Of a stretch of 64,000 bases of DNA, positions 1 through 8,169 are shown piece by piece; within the stretch, counting starts at the first letter, position 1, and each line of letters begins with the position of its first letter. The notes under the pieces were generated by a model that ran no database searches, had not been told where the DNA came from, and saw nothing but the letters and a program-made list of their open reading frames with translations. The stretch spans positions 31,282 through 95,281 of the forward strand of contig JBGCFH010000036.1 in the NCBI GenBank assembly GCA_045106825.1, given 5' to 3'. This stretch comes from CAWVWD01 sp045106825. GTDB taxonomy: Bacteria; Bacteroidota; Bacteroidia; Chitinophagales; Saprospiraceae. A program made the translations under genes and the position numbers.

Positions 1-2584
1 CCGCTTTATCTTCACTTTCAGTCGGTTCAATCATTACTGTATCAGGTACAGGAAACGCCAAAGTTGGAGCATGAAAACCATAATCCATTAAACGTTTTGC
101 AATATCTTCTGCTGTTACCCCTAACTCTTTGTAAGGTTTCAGATTTAAAATTAATTCATGTGCAGAACGTCCGTATTCACCAGTGTATAATACTTGATAA
201 CGTCCTTCTAAAACAGACTTAATATAGTTGGCAGTTAGAATCGCATATTTTGTAGCGTCCGTTACACCTTCTGCTCCCAACATTTTGATATAACCGTAAG
301 AAATTAGTAAGATACTGGCACTTCCCCAAGGAGCAGCCGAGACAGCTGAAATACCTTTTTCGCCACCAGTCGAGATTAAAGTATGTGTTGGTAAATATGG
401 CTTTAAGCTATCATTTACACATATTGGTCCCATTCCTGGACCACCGCCACCGTGAGGAATTGCGAAGGTTTTGTGCAAATTCAAGTGACAAACATCAGCA
501 CCAATTTCGTTTGGACTTGTCAGTCCAACTTGTGCATTCATGTTTGCTCCATCCATATAGACTCGCCCTCCATGTTCATGAATTAAGTCACAAATTGCCT
601 TGATTTCTACCTCAAAAACACCATGTGTTGATGGATATGTTACCATCAAACAAGCTAAATTATCACTATTCGCTTCGACTTTATCACGTAAATCATTTAA
701 GTCAATATTTCCATTTTCATCACATTTTGTTACTACGACTTTCATTCCTGCCATAACCGCAGAAGCTGGATTCGTTCCGTGAGCTGATGAAGGAATAATC
801 GCTACATTTCGATGAAAATCGCCTCTATCTTCATGATAAGCACGAATTGTCATTAATCCTGTATATTCACCTTGAGCACCAGAATTTGGTTGTAATGAAC
901 AAGCAGTAAAACCAGTACATTGACATAACCAAGCTTCTAATTCTTCAAAAATTTGCGTATAACCTTCTGCTTGATTAATTGGAATAAACGGATGCAACCC
1001 ACCAAATTCTCTCCAACTTACAGGAATCAATTCTGCCGCTGCATTCAATTTCATTGTACAAGAACCCGAAGAAATCATTGAGTGTGTCAATGATAAATCT
1101 TTATTTTCCAATGACTTAACATAACGCATCATTTGAGATTCTGAGTGATATGTATTAAAAATCGGATGCGTTAAATATGCTGTTTCACGAACTAAAGCCG
1201 TTGGAATTTTATAATCTAATTCATTTGCTTTCGCAAAATCCGCTATTACTGTTTTATCTTTTGCTTCTGCAAATACATTAACAATCGCTTGAACATCTGC
1301 GTGATTTGTCGTTTCGTTCAATGCAATCACCACTGAATTATTATTCGGATAGTAGAAGTTAATTTCATTTGCTTCCGCAATTGTTTTAACTGCTTCTGCA
1401 TTCTCTACTTCTATTTTTATGGTATCAAAATAAGCATCATTCAGTTGATTATAACCTAATTTTGATAATTCTAAATCTGTAATTTGTGCAAAACCATGAA
1501 TACGTTCCGCAATCGCTTTAATGCGTTCGGGACCATGATAAACCGCATACATTCCTGACATAATCGCCAATAATGCTTGAGCCGTACAGATATTAGAAGT
1601 TGCTCTTTCACGCTTGATATGTTGCTCACGAGTTTGCAGTGCCATACGTAAAGCAGGATTTCCGTGTCTATCTATAGAAACACCGATGATACGACCCGGA
1701 ATCTGACGTTTGTACTTTTCATGTGTTGCAAAGAACGCAGCATGAGGACCACCATAACCCATTGGCACACCAAAACGTTGTGTATTACCAACAACTGCAT
1801 CCGCTCCCCATTCGCCTGGAGGTGTCAACAAAGCCAAACTCATTAAATCTGCCGCAACGGTTACATATATTTTTTTTGCCTTCGCCTCTTCTGCTAAGGC
1901 ACGATAATCTTCTACCGAACCTTCTGCCGCTGGGTATTGTAACAAAATCCCGTAAACATCTTTTGATAAGTCAAAATCTTTGACATTTTGAATCACGACT
2001 TCAATTCCTAAAGGAATCGCACGAGTTTTTAAAACATCTAAAGTTTGTGGTAAAACAGCATCCGAAACCAATAATTTTGGAGCGGTAACTTTACGTTTGT
2101 TTTTTAAACCAAAGAACATTGCCATTGCTTCCGCTGCAGCAGTTCCTTCATCTAACAAAGAAGCGTTTGCCATCGGCATTGCTGTCAAATCGCTCACCAT
2201 TGTTTGAAAATTCAATAAAGCTTCCAAACGTCCTTGTGCAATTTCGGCTTGATATGGCGTATATTGTGTATACCAACCTGGATTCTCAAAAATATTTCTC
2301 AAAATTACTGCTGGCGTAATCGTATCGTGATAGCCTAAACCAATATACGTTTTGAAAACTTTGTTTTTAGCAGCGATTGCTTTCAGTTCGTTCAAATACT
2401 GATATTCACTAACTGCGTCAGGAATATCTAAAACTTTATTCGAACGAATTGTTGATGGTACAGTTTGGTCAATTAATTCTTCTAACGAAGAAACACCAAC
2501 AGTTTGCAGCATTGCTGCAATATCGTTTTTGTTGATACCAATATGTCTTTCGACAAAACGGTCTGGTGCAGATAATTTTAGCAT
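1..2584 (-). CDS. gcvP: Glycine dehydrogenase (decarboxylating), P protein, 3' end outside window
   Basis: PLP-dependent P protein of the glycine cleavage system: it decarboxylates glycine and passes the aminomethyl group to lipoyl-GcvH. The reading frame starts at the ATG at 2584 (MLKLSAPDRFVERHIGIN) and stays open for about 861 codons to the window edge, so about 100 C-terminal residues of a ~950-aa protein are missing. Family landmarks are visible: NLHKTFAIPHGGGGPGMGP, with the PLP-binding lysine near residue 705, SSAHGTNPASA near residue 600, and VMIEPTESE at the edge. It is a single-chain (fused) P protein, not the split GcvPA/GcvPB form. No other gcv gene is adjacent upstream. A candidate promoter lies about 115 bp upstream. 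Confidence 0.97.
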   Translation of the reverse strand, partial: MLKLSAPDRFVERHIGINKNDIAAMLQTVGVSSLEELIDQTVPSTIRSNKVLDIPDAVSEYQYLNELKAIAAKNKVFKTYIGLGYHDTITPAVILRNIFENPGWYTQYTPYQAEIAQGRLEALLNFQTMVSDLTAMPMANASLLDEGTAAAEAMAMFFGLKNKRKVTAPKLLVSDAVLPQTLDVLKTRAIPLGIEVVIQNVKDFDLSKDVYGILLQYPAAEGSVEDYRALAEEAKAKKIYVTVAADLMSLALLTPPGEWGADAVVGNTQRFGVPMGYGGPHAAFFATHEKYKRQIPGRIIGVSIDRHGNPALRMALQTREQHIKRERATSNICTAQALLAIMSGMYAVYHGPERIKAIAERIHGFAQITDLELSKLGYNQLNDAYFDTIKIEVENAEAVKTIAEANEINFYYPNNNSVVIALNETTNHADVQAIVNVFAEAKDKTVIADFAKANELDYKIPTALVRETAYLTHPIFNTYHSESQMMRYVKSLENKDLSLTHSMISSGSCTMKLNAAAELIPVSWREFGGLHPFIPINQAEGYTQIFEELEAWLCQCTGFTACSLQPNSGAQGEYTGLMTIRAYHEDRGDFHRNVAIIPSSAHGTNPASAVMAGMKVVVTKCDENGNIDLNDLRDKVEANSDNLACLMVTYPSTHGVFEVEIKAICDLIHEHGGRVYMDGANMNAQVGLTSPNEIGADVCHLNLHKTFAIPHGGGGPGMGPICVNDSLKPYLPTHTLISTGGEKGISAVSAAPWGSASILLISYGYIKMLGAEGVTDATKYAILTANYIKSVLEGRYQVLYTGEYGRSAHELILNLKPYKELGVTAEDIAKRLMDYGFHAPTLAFPVPDTVMIEPTESEDKA

Positions 2585-2664
2585 TTTCAGTAAAGTTAGT
2601 CAAGGTCTTGACACTAAATAATCTACTATTCTTATAAAAACAAAAGTGATTATTTATTCTCAAT

Positions 2665-2725
2665 CCTGTTAGAACACGATGTTAAAATATAGTTTTAGCA
2701 AAGATAATCTTTAACCTTTAAAACG
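2665..2725 (-). repeat. ~60-bp duplicated intergenic element, copy A
   Basis: Read on the minus strand, this stretch and 4255-4313 align over nearly their whole length with a small gap. They share AAAGGTTAAA, then TTTGCTAAAACTATA, then TAACAT. I estimate about 80% identity by eye. Both copies lie upstream of a minus-strand gene (84 bp before gcvP here, about 157 bp before the membrane gene at 4098). Copy A contains TATCTTTG, which fits the Bacteroidota -7 consensus. It is either a shared promoter/leader or a dispersed repeat. Confidence 0.6.
2699..2706 (-). promoter_or_regulatory. Candidate -7 box (TATCTTTG) for gcvP
   Basis: The minus strand reads TATCTTTG at 2706-2699, an exact match to the Bacteroidota primary-sigma -7 motif TAnnTTTG. 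It would give a leader of about 105 nt for gcvP. No TTG (-33) sits at the usual 19-21 nt spacing; the nearest is about 25 nt away. Support is therefore moderate. Confidence 0.35.
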
Positions 2726-3256
2726 ATAAATCAAATTGGTATCAAAACACGAAAAGATGAATTTGTTTTTTATTTGGATTTTGTTTAAATAAGAAAGTTC
2801 TAAATTTTGTGTTTATTGTTCTCGTTTCGCTGAAACTTAAAATAGTAATTATAATTATTACGTTTTGCTTTGCAAAATGCCTTTTTTACGCAGACTCACG
2901 CTGATTTTCCAATATTTTGCAAAAATATTTTTGCTTTTGTTAATAAAAAACCTGCATGAGGTAATTGTTTTGCAAGACAAAACGCAACGCAACATTTTCA
3001 TTTTTAAATTTAACTTCAGCGAAACATCAATTATTGAGATAAGAAAATGGAATACACCTAATAAATGGGAAATTATTAATTCTCCATTTTCATAAATTCA
3101 AAATGTATTTATACTACATCATTGATTATGAAAAATCAAAGGAGATTCTCAATACGTTTTCATATTTTAACAAAAATGAGCATATTTACGATGAAAAAAA
3201 TATTAATTAAAATACTCATATATTAAATTTCAATATATTTAAGAATGATATTTTTT

Positions 3257-3694
3257 TTATTGACTCAAAGTATTTTTTAATAATTTCTTCTTCACCCAGC
3301 CTATTTTATTATTATATCGAACTTTCCACCACCATTCCCCCTCATCATCAATAACTTCAATTAATGTTTCAACTTCTAATCTTGAAATGACTCTTGACTT
3401 AGAACTTGCCTCATCTCTTAAACTTGTTTCTTTTACTACTCTGTAAATATTCATATTTACAGTTGCTCTTTCTGTTTCTGTCCTCTGAAGAGAAGTAGAA
3501 TTTGAATTAAAATCTTTTGCTTGATTAAGACTTAAAACAATAGTTGTCCCAATTATTAATGTTAAAATAACATCCCAATTTCTACTCAAGTATCTACTTT
3601 TCCATAAAGCATATATTCCAACAGGAGGTATAAAAATACAAAAGAAGATTATTAAGAAAATATTGTTATACCATCTTTGATTTCTACGTCCCAT
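3257..3694 (-). CDS. Small membrane protein with C-terminal bacterial SH3 domain
   Basis: 145 aa. Two hydrophobic segments (about residues 11-30 and 41-55) are followed by a linker and a C-terminal SH3b-type domain (about 83-138). The domain pattern is visible: VVKETSLRDEASSKSRVISR, then a turn rich in Glu/Trp (GEWWWKVRYNN), then KIGWVKKKLL. Such domains usually bind peptidoglycan or serve as protein-interaction modules on the periplasmic side. The gene follows the DUF1294-like gene after only 5 bp, so the two are probably co-transcribed. The function is unknown; the call rests on the domain pattern alone. Confidence 0.75.
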   Translation of the reverse strand: MGRRNQRWYNNIFLIIFFCIFIPPVGIYALWKSRYLSRNWDVILTLIIGTTIVLSLNQAKDFNSNSTSLQRTETERATVNMNIYRVVKETSLRDEASSKSRVISRLEVETLIEVIDDEGEWWWKVRYNNKIGWVKKKLLKNTLSQ

Positions 3695-3699
3695 CGTTT

Positions 3700-4098
3700 T
3701 TAGTTAATTAAATTAGATATTAGGTTTTGATAAAAAGCAGTAACTCCAACAAAAGCATCACCAATCATTCCAGCATCATAGATAAACATACAATTAAAAT
3801 CTTCTTCTAATTTTTCGACTAAAAGACTATATAATATTATATTTATAAAAGCTGTAATTGGCACTCCTATTCTAAAATAATTCTTACGAGTTTTATGATT
3901 TAAGATTATCATCCCTAAAGCTATACCTACAAAACCCATAAAGATAGAAGCCCAAAATAATTTTGCCTCTGGAACTCTCCCTTTCCCTGTTTTCGACTTA
4001 TTTAAAATTGCAATTTTCTTATCTTTATACATTAACTTATAAGACCAAATATTAGCGGTCAAAAATATTAACAAAAGGTAAAATGTATTTATTATCAT
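3700..4098 (-). CDS. DUF1294-like small membrane protein
   Basis: 132 aa with four likely membrane segments. The core, from about residue 25 to 80, has the DUF1294 signature: a lysine-rich DKKIA stretch, then RVPEAKLFWAS, a Gly-rich helix ending GIALGMIILNHKTRKNYF. In DUF1294 proteins the equivalent is RIPE followed by GM..(F)HKT.K..F. The protein is longer than a minimal DUF1294 protein because of a hydrophobic C-terminal extension. No biochemical role is established for this family. It is the first gene of a pair with the SH3-domain gene, and it lies downstream of copy B of the duplicated element. Confidence 0.7.
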   Translation of the reverse strand: MIINTFYLLLIFLTANIWSYKLMYKDKKIAILNKSKTGKGRVPEAKLFWASIFMGFVGIALGMIILNHKTRKNYFRIGVPITAFINIILYSLLVEKLEEDFNCMFIYDAGMIGDAFVGVTAFYQNLISNLIN

Positions 4099-4254
4099 AA
4101 ATAATTTATTTAGATATGATTAAGAAAAAGGTGTCAGTTATTTACCATTAACTCCTTAACTCAAAAATAGAATATTATAAATGTCAATATATAACCAAAT
4201 ATACATTATATATATTTATTATTATAATATAACAAATACTTATTTAGTATCAAT

Positions 4255-4313
4255 TCTATTAAAGCATAATGTTAGAGTATAGTTTTAGCAAAAAATATTT
4301 AACCTTTAGAACG
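4255..4313 (-). repeat. ~60-bp duplicated intergenic element, copy B
   Basis: Partner of 2665-2725. The minus strand reads CGTTCTAAAGGTTAAATATT, then TTTTGCTAAAACTATAC and TCTAACATTATG. The -7-like box here is TATTTTTTG, one base longer than TAnnTTTG, so if copy A is a promoter this copy may be degraded. Confidence 0.6.
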
Positions 4314-4406
4314 GTTGTAGTGCAACTCTTCAAAAGTTTTTTTTAATCATATTTTTTGTTAAACAAAGGTAGTGCAGTATTTCTGTCTGTTGTGCATGTA
4401 TTATTT

Positions 4407-4426
4407 CACAGGCAGGAATGCCTGTG
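4407..4426. repeat. Perfect 8-4-8 palindrome
   Basis: CACAGGCA-GGAA-TGCCTGTG is a perfect stem with a four-base loop. It is GC-richer than its surroundings and has no adjacent T-run, so it is not a classic terminator. It looks like a short REP-type element; no second copy of this exact sequence was seen in the window. Confidence 0.6.
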
Positions 4427-4470
4427 TTACTTTATTCTGAAAAAAGGGAAAATACATATTGCTAAAATAA

Positions 4471-4500
4471 AAAAGGCTTCACCGAAGCGAAGCCTTTTTT
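4471..4500 (-). terminator. Rho-independent terminator after clpC
   Basis: AAAAAGGCTTC (4471-4481) pairs with GAAGCCTTTTT (4490-4500) around an 8-nt loop. On the minus strand the stem ends in a T-run and lies about 22 bp past the clpC stop, so it should end clpC transcripts. The A/T arms would also allow it to work in the opposite direction. Confidence 0.85.
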
Positions 4501-4522
4501 ATTATCTATTATTTTCAGTTTA

Positions 4523-7051
4523 TTAATTCAAACTTGGTTCTTCCACTACTTTTTTGATAATAACTTGCTTATTTTCATCATCAAAATTAGCAATTAAACT
4601 ACCTTCTTTTGCATTATCGTTTAGGATAAATTCCGCTAACGGGTCTTCCAAATATTTCTGAATCGCACGATGTAAAGGTCTTGCACCGAACTGTGGATCA
4701 TATCCTTTTTCAGCTAAAAATGCTTTCGCTTCATCACTCAATGACAAGGTATAATTGATATTTTTTAAACGTGTATAAACATCGGTCATTGCAATATCAA
4801 TAATTTGGAAAATATCATCTTTTCCTAAAGAGTTAAAGACAACCACATCATCAATACGATTTAAAAATTCAGGTGAAAATGTACGTTTCAATGCATTTTG
4901 AATCACACCTCTTGCGTCATCATCCGCAGATTCTACTCTTGATTTTGTAGCAAAACCAACACCTGAACCAAAGTCTTTCAATTTACGAACACCAATATTT
5001 GAAGTCATCAAAATCAATGTATTCTTGAAATCTACCTTTCGACCCAAACCATCTGTTAATTGTCCATCATCCAACACTTGTAACAAAATATTATAAACAT
5101 CAGGATGTGCTTTTTCGATTTCATCTAATAAAATCACTGAATAAGGCTTACGACGAACACGTTCCGTCAATTGTCCACCTTCTTCGTAACCAACGTATCC
5201 TGGAGGCGCTCCGATTAATCGAGAAATAGAGAACTTCTCCATATATTCAGACATATCAATACGAACTAAAGCATCTTCAGAGTCGAACATATAACGTGCT
5301 AAAGCTTTCGCTAATTCTGTCTTACCAACACCTGTTGGGCCAAGAAAAATAAACGAACCAATCGGTTTTTTCGGATCTTTCAATCCGACACGATTACGCT
5401 GAATCGCTTTAGTGATTTTCAGTACAGCTTCATCTTGACCGATAATAGCTTTTTTCAAATCAGCACCCATTGTAATCAATTTATTGCTTTCGTTTTGAGC
5501 TACACGACGTACAGGAATTCCTGTCATCATTGCTACAACCTCTGCAATATCTTCTTCTCCTACTGGATATTTCTTAGTTTTTGACTCTTCTTCCCATTCC
5601 ATTTTAGCAAATTCTAACTTACGTTGTAATTTGCTCTCATCATCACGCAAATCCGCAGCACGTTCATACTGCTGATTTTTTACTGCCTGATTTTTCTCTT
5701 CTTTCAGCGTTTCAATTTGCTGTTCTAAAGAAATGATGTGTTTAGGAACACTAATATTTTTTAAATGAACTCTTGCACCGACTTCATCCAAGATATCAAT
5801 TGCCTTATCTGGCAAATGTCTATCTGTAATATAACGGGCAGATAAAGTGACACACGATTTTATCGCCTCATCATCATATTGAACATTATGAAACTCTTCA
5901 TATTTTGGCTTGATATTATGTAGAATATGAACAGCTTCTTCTTGCGTTGGCGGATCGACCATTACTTTTTGGAAACGTCTATCCAAAGCACCATCTTTCT
6001 CAATATGCTGACGATATTCATCCAATGTCGAAGCACCAATACATTGCAACTCACCTCTTGCCAAAGCAGGTTTGAAAATATTCGATGCATCAAGAGAACC
6101 AGTTGCACCTCCAGCACCTACAATAGTATGAATTTCATCAATAAACAAAATTACATCACGAGATTTTTCCAACTCGTTCATAATAGCTTTCATACGTTCT
6201 TCGAATTGTCCACGATATTTTGTTCCAGCAACTAAAGCTGCCAGATCTAACATCACAATTCGTTTGTTGAACAATGCACGAGATACTTTCTTTTGAGTAA
6301 TTCGCAAAGCTAAACCTTCAACAATTGCTGTTTTTCCAACACCAGGTTCACCGATAAGAATCGGATTATTCTTTTTACGACGGCTCAAAATTTGAGAAAC
6401 TCGTTCGATTTCTCTTTCACGACCGATAATTGGATCTAATTTTCCTTCTTCTGCTAATTTCGTCACGTCACGACCGAAGTTGTCTAAAACTGGTGTACGA
6501 GATTTTGCTTGTCCACGCTGTTGTTGACTCGGGTTGTTTCCACCTCCACGAGGTTGTTGATACCGTTGGTTATCGTCATCTTCAAACTCATCAGAAGGAC
6601 TTTGATCTTTGATTTCTTGGCTCACGTATTGTAATTCTGTTTTAAAAATATCATAATCTACGTCGAATTGTTGTAGAATTTTTGCTGCTAAGTTCTTATC
6701 CTTTAAGATAGACAAAACCAAATGCTCCAAATCTACTTCTTCATCTTTCAACATTCGAGCTTCTAAAAAAGTAGCTTTAAGCACTTTCTCTGCTTGTTTG
6801 TTTAGTGGTAATTCGCCCACATTATAACTTGCCCGTACTGAACGCTTGTTTGGAACAGAACTTTCGATAACGCCACGGAGTTCGTCAGTATTAACATCTA
6901 AAGATTCTAATACTTTGACTGCTAAACTGTTAGGTTTTAGCGTAATTCCGAGCAACAAATGTTCTGTACCAATATAGCTATGTCCTAATCGGTCTGCTTC
7001 TTGCCGACTTTTGGAGATAACTTCTTTCACTTTTGGTGAAAACCGATTCAT
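4523..7051 (-). CDS. clpC: ATP-dependent Clp protease ATPase subunit ClpC
   Basis: 842 aa, a class I Hsp100 unfoldase that feeds substrates to ClpP. The order is: two N-terminal Clp repeats (1-145), a Gln/Gly-rich linker (about 155-185), AAA-1 with Walker A GEPGVGKT (234-241) and Walker B FIDE (303-306), a middle coiled region with the UVR-like QQYERAADLRDDE (about 460-472), then AAA-2 with Walker A GPTGVGKT (571-578) and LLDEIE (641-646). A VGF tripeptide (698-700) sits where the ClpP-docking loop is expected. The length is typical of ClpC. It is monocistronic: it has its own terminator, a long upstream spacer, and no mcsA/mcsB/ctsR neighbours, as usual in Bacteroidota. Confidence 0.98.
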   Translation of the reverse strand: MNRFSPKVKEVISKSRQEADRLGHSYIGTEHLLLGITLKPNSLAVKVLESLDVNTDELRGVIESSVPNKRSVRASYNVGELPLNKQAEKVLKATFLEARMLKDEEVDLEHLVLSILKDKNLAAKILQQFDVDYDIFKTELQYVSQEIKDQSPSDEFEDDDNQRYQQPRGGGNNPSQQQRGQAKSRTPVLDNFGRDVTKLAEEGKLDPIIGREREIERVSQILSRRKKNNPILIGEPGVGKTAIVEGLALRITQKKVSRALFNKRIVMLDLAALVAGTKYRGQFEERMKAIMNELEKSRDVILFIDEIHTIVGAGGATGSLDASNIFKPALARGELQCIGASTLDEYRQHIEKDGALDRRFQKVMVDPPTQEEAVHILHNIKPKYEEFHNVQYDDEAIKSCVTLSARYITDRHLPDKAIDILDEVGARVHLKNISVPKHIISLEQQIETLKEEKNQAVKNQQYERAADLRDDESKLQRKLEFAKMEWEEESKTKKYPVGEEDIAEVVAMMTGIPVRRVAQNESNKLITMGADLKKAIIGQDEAVLKITKAIQRNRVGLKDPKKPIGSFIFLGPTGVGKTELAKALARYMFDSEDALVRIDMSEYMEKFSISRLIGAPPGYVGYEEGGQLTERVRRKPYSVILLDEIEKAHPDVYNILLQVLDDGQLTDGLGRKVDFKNTLILMTSNIGVRKLKDFGSGVGFATKSRVESADDDARGVIQNALKRTFSPEFLNRIDDVVVFNSLGKDDIFQIIDIAMTDVYTRLKNINYTLSLSDEAKAFLAEKGYDPQFGARPLHRAIQKYLEDPLAEFILNDNAKEGSLIANFDDENKQVIIKKVVEEPSLN

Positions 7052-7674
7052 TACTTATATATTTTAGTCTTTATTCACAAAGCAATTATACCGCTTAATT
7101 ATAAAAAGGTTGGATAGTTGTTTTAGTGAATATAAATTCTTAATAATTTTAATCCATTAAATTTAAGAAAAGAATGGTTCAAAAATCTTGAATTTTTGTT
7201 ATAAAAATTAATCCCAATAATTGTACTAATAAATGTAAGCTTTTTTCTATGAACAATCCAATATTATGTCTAACAAATTAAATGTAGAACCGTTCATATT
7301 ATTGTTTTTTTTGTATTTAGATTATTTTTTACAATAATTTGGTGAAGATTACAACCTCCAGCCTATTTCATTTTGTCAAAAACTCTACCAACCGATAATA
7401 TTATGGTAATAATGAACAATTTGTCAGTTACTTAACGTGTTTGTAGAATTAATCACCATATTATTTTAATGAACTTTAAGTTTTTCTTAATTTTAAAGAC
7501 AAATTTCACTAAAATTTTTTCAATAATATTTATACATTTGTGGACGAATATCCTTAATGTACTTTAGTTTTTAATCAAGCTGTATTTTAATATAGGATAT
7601 TATTAAGGTATACTATTTAAAAATAATTATACATTTATAACCTAAAGTAATTAAGATAACAAATAACTTGAATT
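7052..7674. other. Divergent promoter region between clpC and the STAS gene
   Basis: 623 bp of very AT-rich DNA between divergent genes. A good TAnnTTTG box (7533-7540) points toward the STAS gene. On the clpC side I see only a weak TTGCTTTG about 35 bp upstream of the start. No reading frame, inverted repeat or operator stood out. Confidence 0.5.
7533..7540 (+). promoter_or_regulatory. Candidate -7 box (TACATTTG) for the STAS gene
   Basis: TACATTTG matches TAnnTTTG exactly. It would leave a leader of about 128 nt before the ATG at 7675. No clear TTG is present about 20 nt upstream, so the assignment is tentative. Confidence 0.35.
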
Positions 7675-8043
7675 ATGAAATACTCAATTGATAAACAAGA
7701 AAAATACACGGTTTTGTCTCTTCAAGATGAAAACTTAAATTCTGTTGTTGCACCAGATTTGAAATCTGAATTGGTCATCTTACGTAACGAAGGCATCGAA
7801 AATTTAATCTTAAATTTAGAAGATGTTAAATTTGTAGATTCGTCAGGTCTTAGTGCCATATTGACAGCGAATCGCTTATGGAATGGTCTCGGACAATTCG
7901 TTTTAACTGGTGTAAATCATACAAGCGTAAAGAAATTAATAGCGATTTCTCGTTTAGATTCCATTTTGAATATTAAAGAATCACTTGAAGCAAGTATCGA
8001 AAGTATTATGATGGAGAACTTAGATCAAGAGTTAGATGCTTAA
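7675..8043 (+). CDS. STAS-domain anti-sigma-factor antagonist
   Basis: 122 aa, a single STAS domain with a short acidic tail. The SpoIIAA/RsbV-type motif VDSSGLSAI is present; by analogy with SpoIIAA/RsbV the phosphorylatable residue would be the serine right after Asp55 (Ser56). Such proteins bind a serine kinase/anti-sigma factor and release it from its target when unphosphorylated. No kinase, PP2C phosphatase or sigma gene is next to it, so the partner must be encoded elsewhere. It has its own promoter-like box and a strong terminator, so it is probably monocistronic. Confidence 0.9.
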   Translation: MKYSIDKQEKYTVLSLQDENLNSVVAPDLKSELVILRNEGIENLILNLEDVKFVDSSGLSAILTANRLWNGLGQFVLTGVNHTSVKKLIAISRLDSILNIKESLEASIESIMMENLDQELDA

Positions 8044-8063
8044 AACCGTCTGATTATTCATTC

Positions 8064-8100
8064 AAAAAGGTGAAGCTGATTATTTCTGCTTCACCTTTTT
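8064..8100 (+). terminator. Rho-independent terminator after the STAS gene
   Basis: AAAAAGGTGAAGC (8064-8076) pairs perfectly with GCTTCACCTTTTT (8088-8100) around an 11-nt loop and is followed by another T. It lies 20 bp after the stop codon. Confidence 0.88.
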
Positions 8101-8169
8101 TGCTGGTATCTATATTCTAATTACCTTGCAAATTATATATTATCAAATTCGTAATAGAAGTTATCATCA

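Larger units (their letters stand above)
2585..3256. other. Intergenic spacer with short palindromes, no gene seen
   Basis: About 670 bp between gcvP and the SH3-domain gene. It holds the first copy of a ~60-bp duplicated element with a promoter-like box (2665-2725). From about 2820 to 3030 there is a group of small palindromes, such as GTTTCGCTGAAAC at 2824, TTTTGCTTTGCAAAA at 2863 and GTTTTG-CAAGA-CAAAAC at 2967. A 76-codon open frame on the plus strand (2865-3095) crosses these palindromes and resembles no protein known to me, so I treat the stretch as non-coding. Confidence 0.6.
4099..4522. other. Spacer with repeat copy B, a perfect hairpin and a terminator
   Basis: 424 bp between clpC and the DUF1294-like gene. 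It carries copy B of the duplicated element, a perfect 8-4-8 palindrome (4407-4426) and the clpC terminator (4471-4500). I found no convincing reading frame. Confidence 0.7.

Noticed and set aside
2585..2725. Possible glycine riboswitch upstream of gcvP
   Set aside because: I looked for paired aptamer-like stems and found none; the leader is short and AT-rich. A covariance-model search would be decisive.
2865..3095. 76-codon open frame on the plus strand
   Set aside because: It runs through small palindromes, has no recognisable domain and its composition is like the non-coding flanks.
5927..6235. 102-codon plus-strand open frame
   Set aside because: It lies antisense inside clpC, whose identity is certain.
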